From assembly GCF_003208655.1 (NCBI RefSeq), contig NZ_QKLU01000002.1, forward strand, positions 188,285 to 252,284: DNA of 64,000 nucleotides. The letters are read 5' to 3'. This document shows, in pieces, positions 61,614 to 64,000 of this stretch. Origin of the DNA: Pedobacter nutrimenti. Lineage in GTDB: Bacteria; Bacteroidota; Bacteroidia; Sphingobacteriales; Sphingobacteriaceae. Position 1 is the stretch's first letter. Each line of letters starts with the position of its first letter. The notes beneath the pieces were generated by a model. That model did no database searches. It saw nothing but the letters and a program-made list of their open reading frames with translations, and was not told the DNA's origin. Made by a program: the position numbers and the translations under genes.

Positions 61614-62351
61614 TTATTTTTTATTTTTTCCAGCTGCCGCTACAGCGCTCACCAGCAGCGGCTCCATCAGCTGATAACCTTTTAAGTTCGGGTGCACCCC
61701 ATCCCCGGATAAATCGGCTTTCATTCCTTTTCTTTCATCCTTCATGACCTGGTAATAATCCAGGTACACCAGTTGCTGTTCCTTTGCGTACTTTTGCAGC
61801 AGCTCATTGAGCCGGGCAATCTTTTCTACCGGCTCCAGCCCCTTTCTCCAAGGATAATCGTATACCGGCAGGACCGAACAAATGACCACCTTTATGCCAT
61901 TTGTCCTGGCCAATTCCATCATAGAAACCAGGTTACCAAAAATTTCATCAACCGTTGCCGGGCCCGTATTCCCTGCCAGGTCATTGGTTCCACCAAGCAA
62001 CACCAGTATCCGGGGTTTCAAATTAATTACATCCTGCCTGAAACGCAAAAGCATTTGTGGGGTGGTCTGCCCGCTGATCCCACGGTTGATGTAATTTTTA
62101 TGGGCCTTAAAAAAGTTGGAATCCACCCGCTGCCACAACTGGGTAATGGAATTGCCCATCAGCACCACCCTGTTTTCTTTAGGGTGCTCCAGATCAGCAT
62201 TCTGGTTGGCTTGCTGGTAAAATTTCAGGGCTGCCCAATCTTGCTCCTTTATTTTCTGTGCGGCTGGTACAGGTTTTTCCTGCGCAGGGGCTGCAAAATT
62301 AAAAACGCACACCAGAATGAAGGTGATCTTAAGAGGCTTTCTCAAATTCAT
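61614..62351 (-). CDS. exported SGNH-family (GDSL-like) hydrolase
   Basis: A 245-residue protein with signal peptide ending APAQ. SGNH blocks: block I VVLMGNSITQLW (Ser68), block II GISGQTTPQML (Gly), block III VLLGGTNDLAG (Asn), block V GDGVHPNLKGY (Asp/His). This group includes PAF-acetylhydrolase-like and acetyl-xylan esterases; the substrate is unknown. It lies upstream of the riboswitch on the same strand, but the 76-nt gap and the internal promoter element argue for separate control. Confidence 0.92.
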   Translation of the reverse strand: MNLRKPLKITFILVCVFNFAAPAQEKPVPAAQKIKEQDWAALKFYQQANQNADLEHPKENRVVLMGNSITQLWQRVDSNFFKAHKNYINRGISGQTTPQMLLRFRQDVINLKPRILVLLGGTNDLAGNTGPATVDEIFGNLVSMMELARTNGIKVVICSVLPVYDYPWRKGLEPVEKIARLNELLQKYAKEQQLVYLDYYQVMKDERKGMKADLSGDGVHPNLKGYQLMEPLLVSAVAAAGKNKK

Positions 62352-62460
62352 AACTTAACTGCATTTGCGGATCATTTATTGTAAAATTATTGGTAGACGT
62401 CGCGATTCTTTTCTTTTAACGCTAATTTCAGCTATCCAAACTCAAACTTAACTAATTTAT

Positions 62461-64000
62461 ATGATGAAAAGATTTACAACAACCTTATTGGGGCTTGGGC
62501 TTTGTCTTTCTGCTATGGCTCAGGAGAAAACAGATCCCGCAGCCATTCAAAAAATCAGAAAGGAAGGCCTTGAAAATTCGAAGGTGATGGACATTGCGTT
62601 CCACATTACCGATGTTGCGGGTCCCCGGCTGGCCAATTCACCAGGCCTGAAACGGGCACAGGAGTGGGCTGTAAAACAATTTAATGAATGGGGCCTGAAA
62701 AACGTTCAGCTGGAAGCCTGGGGAAATTTTGGTAAAGGCTGGCAAATCGATAAATACTATGCCGCCACCACCCTTCCTTTTTACCATGCCATTATCGGTT
62801 CACCGAAGGCCTGGACACCTGGCACCAATGGCCCTGTTAAAGCGGAAGTGATCCTGATCAAAGCAGATACGGTTACCGATCTGGACAAATACAAGGGAAA
62901 GCTGGCCGGAAAGATCATTTTATTTGATCAGATGACCATCCAGCCTTTAAAAAACACCTATAAACCCGATGCGGTACGCCTAACCGATTCTGCCTTAAAT
63001 GCAATGGCTGCCGCTGAAGCGGGACAGGTGGCTGCACGCCGTCCGGGCAATCCAAACAATATGATGGCCCAAATGCTAAAAATGAGGGCTACCCGTGCGG
63101 CCATTGCCGACAGGTTAAAAGAAGAAAATGCGGCCTTGCTTTTGGCTTTCGCCCGGGGCAACCATGGAACTTTTTTTACCAGCAACGGCGCTTCTTATGC
63201 CCTTGACGCCAAAGCCGTATTGCCTGAGCTGGAAATTTCTGCGGAAGATTACCTGCATATGCTCCGTTTGCTGAGGGCCGGACAAAAAGTAGAAATGGAA
63301 GCCGACATTAAAACTTCTTTTTACGATCAGGACCCTCAGGGTTACAATGTCATTGCGGAGATTCCCGGAACGGATAAAAAATTAAAAGAGGAGCTGGTGA
63401 TCATCGGGGGCCATTATGATTCCTGGCATGCGGCAACCGGCGCTACAGACAATGCTGCTGGTTCAGCGGTTATGATGGAAGCCATGCGTATTTTAAAAGC
63501 CATTGATTTTAAACCCAAAAGAACTGTCCGTATTGTTTTATGGAGTTCTGAAGAACAAGGCTTGCTGGGCTCCAGAGGTTATGTATTGAAACATTTTGGA
63601 GATCCTAAGACCATGGTACTGACTCCTGATCAGAAAAAAGTAAGTGCCTATTATAACCTGGACAATGGTACGGGTGCCATCCGCGGTATCTATTTACAGG
63701 GCAACAAGGAAGCCGGGCCAATTTTCCAGGAGTGGCTGAACCCTTTCAGTGACCTGGGTGCAAAAACGGTGACCATTAACAATACAGGCGGAACTGACCA
63801 CCAGGCTTTTGATGCAATTGGTATTCCGGGTTTCCAGTTTATACAGGACCCTATGGATTACAATACCCGTACCCACCATTCCAATCAGGATACCTATGAC
63901 CGGCTGGTTGAAGAAGACCTGAAAAGATCTGCAACCATTGTCGCTTCTTTTGTATACCATACTTCCGAGCGTGCAGCGCAGATTCCAAGAAAAGAACTGC
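62461..64000 (+). CDS. M28-family aminopeptidase-like protein, 3' end cut by window edge
   Basis: The first 513 residues are visible. Signal peptide ending LSAMAQ; an inserted PA-type domain (about 120-240: AEVILIKADTVTDLDKYKGKLAGKIILFD); then the M28 zinc core: GGHYDSWHAATGATDNAAGSA (His, Asp), WSSEEQGLLGS (Glu-Glu), YYNLDNG (Asp) and GGTDHQAF with the final His. Family members are periplasmic or secreted zinc aminopeptidases (glutamate carboxypeptidase II-like). ATG at 62461 or 62464 as start. It is divergent from the SGNH gene. Confidence 0.92.
   Translation, partial: MMKRFTTTLLGLGLCLSAMAQEKTDPAAIQKIRKEGLENSKVMDIAFHITDVAGPRLANSPGLKRAQEWAVKQFNEWGLKNVQLEAWGNFGKGWQIDKYYAATTLPFYHAIIGSPKAWTPGTNGPVKAEVILIKADTVTDLDKYKGKLAGKIILFDQMTIQPLKNTYKPDAVRLTDSALNAMAAAEAGQVAARRPGNPNNMMAQMLKMRATRAAIADRLKEENAALLLAFARGNHGTFFTSNGASYALDAKAVLPELEISAEDYLHMLRLLRAGQKVEMEADIKTSFYDQDPQGYNVIAEIPGTDKKLKEELVIIGGHYDSWHAATGATDNAAGSAVMMEAMRILKAIDFKPKRTVRIVLWSSEEQGLLGSRGYVLKHFGDPKTMVLTPDQKKVSAYYNLDNGTGAIRGIYLQGNKEAGPIFQEWLNPFSDLGAKTVTINNTGGTDHQAFDAIGIPGFQFIQDPMDYNTRTHHSNQDTYDRLVEEDLKRSATIVASFVYHTSERAAQIPRKEL

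Noticed and set aside
1..64000. CRISPR arrays, insertion sequences, prophage, restriction-modification or toxin-antitoxin systems
   Set aside because: No spaced direct repeats, transposase, integrase, phage or R-M genes were found; the only tandem repeat is at 4552-4805.

Overview
This 64-kb window is a chromosomal segment of a Bacteroidota bacterium, most likely a Sphingobacteriaceae member close to Pedobacter. The evidence is the gene content: GldD, an NtrY-like kinase with a large membrane part, a CarboxypepD_reg-type TonB receptor, a PorT-like barrel, DUF1800/DUF1501, and futalosine-pathway menaquinone genes. Several upstream regions also carry TAnnTTTG, the -7 element of the Bacteroidota sigma factor. 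Genes are dense and mostly housekeeping. I see no insertion sequence, prophage, integrase or CRISPR array. Both edge genes are cut: a histidine kinase on the left and an M28 peptidase on the right.

Layout. 1-5.9 kb (minus): a pterin gene pair (PTPS-like, folE), a 101-bp tandem repeat that carries the fabD start codon, fabD, and the giant histidine kinase. 5.9-7.5 kb (plus): mqnB and mqnD. 7.5-13.4 kb (minus): an NlpE-C-like lipoprotein, a LolC/E-type permease, an MBL hydrolase, gldD, aroE, a ComA-type phosphosulfolactate synthase and a TPR protein. 13.8-24.4 kb: ALDH7-type dehydrogenase, SNF2 helicase, aat, DUF1800/DUF1501, and a divergent App1 phosphatase/lipid kinase pair. 24.4-29.7 kb (minus): M23 peptidase, rbfA, hflX and a short trp operon (trpE-trpG-trpC) behind a readable attenuator with a Trp-codon leader peptide. 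30.3-35.9 kb (minus): a putative metal-uptake cluster (Cys-rich small membrane protein, TonB receptor, Cys/His/Met-rich BNR lipoprotein) and a hydrolase. 36-42.8 kb: PPIase, CocE hydrolase, HxlR regulator, OmpA-like lipoprotein, GNAT enzymes and a TPM-domain lipoprotein.

42.8-45.2 kb holds the most unusual element. Two tandem tRNA-like genes have canonical acceptor, D and T arms, but their variable arms are about 72 and 39 nt and both read GUC as anticodon. The two copies differ by compensatory changes, so the folds appear to be under selection. They lie behind a good promoter, are separated by a perfect 13-bp inverted repeat, end at a strong terminator, and are close to an Lrp regulator and an RtcB RNA ligase gene.

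45.7-64 kb: tex, pdhB, VOC protein, an AddB/AddA-type nuclease-helicase pair, a secreted thioredoxin, GH3 hexosaminidase, a DUF4136 lipoprotein, a PorT-like barrel, a cysteine desulfurase preceded by a clear SAM-I riboswitch, an SGNH hydrolase and the M28 peptidase. All calls come from reading the sequence; no database search was run.
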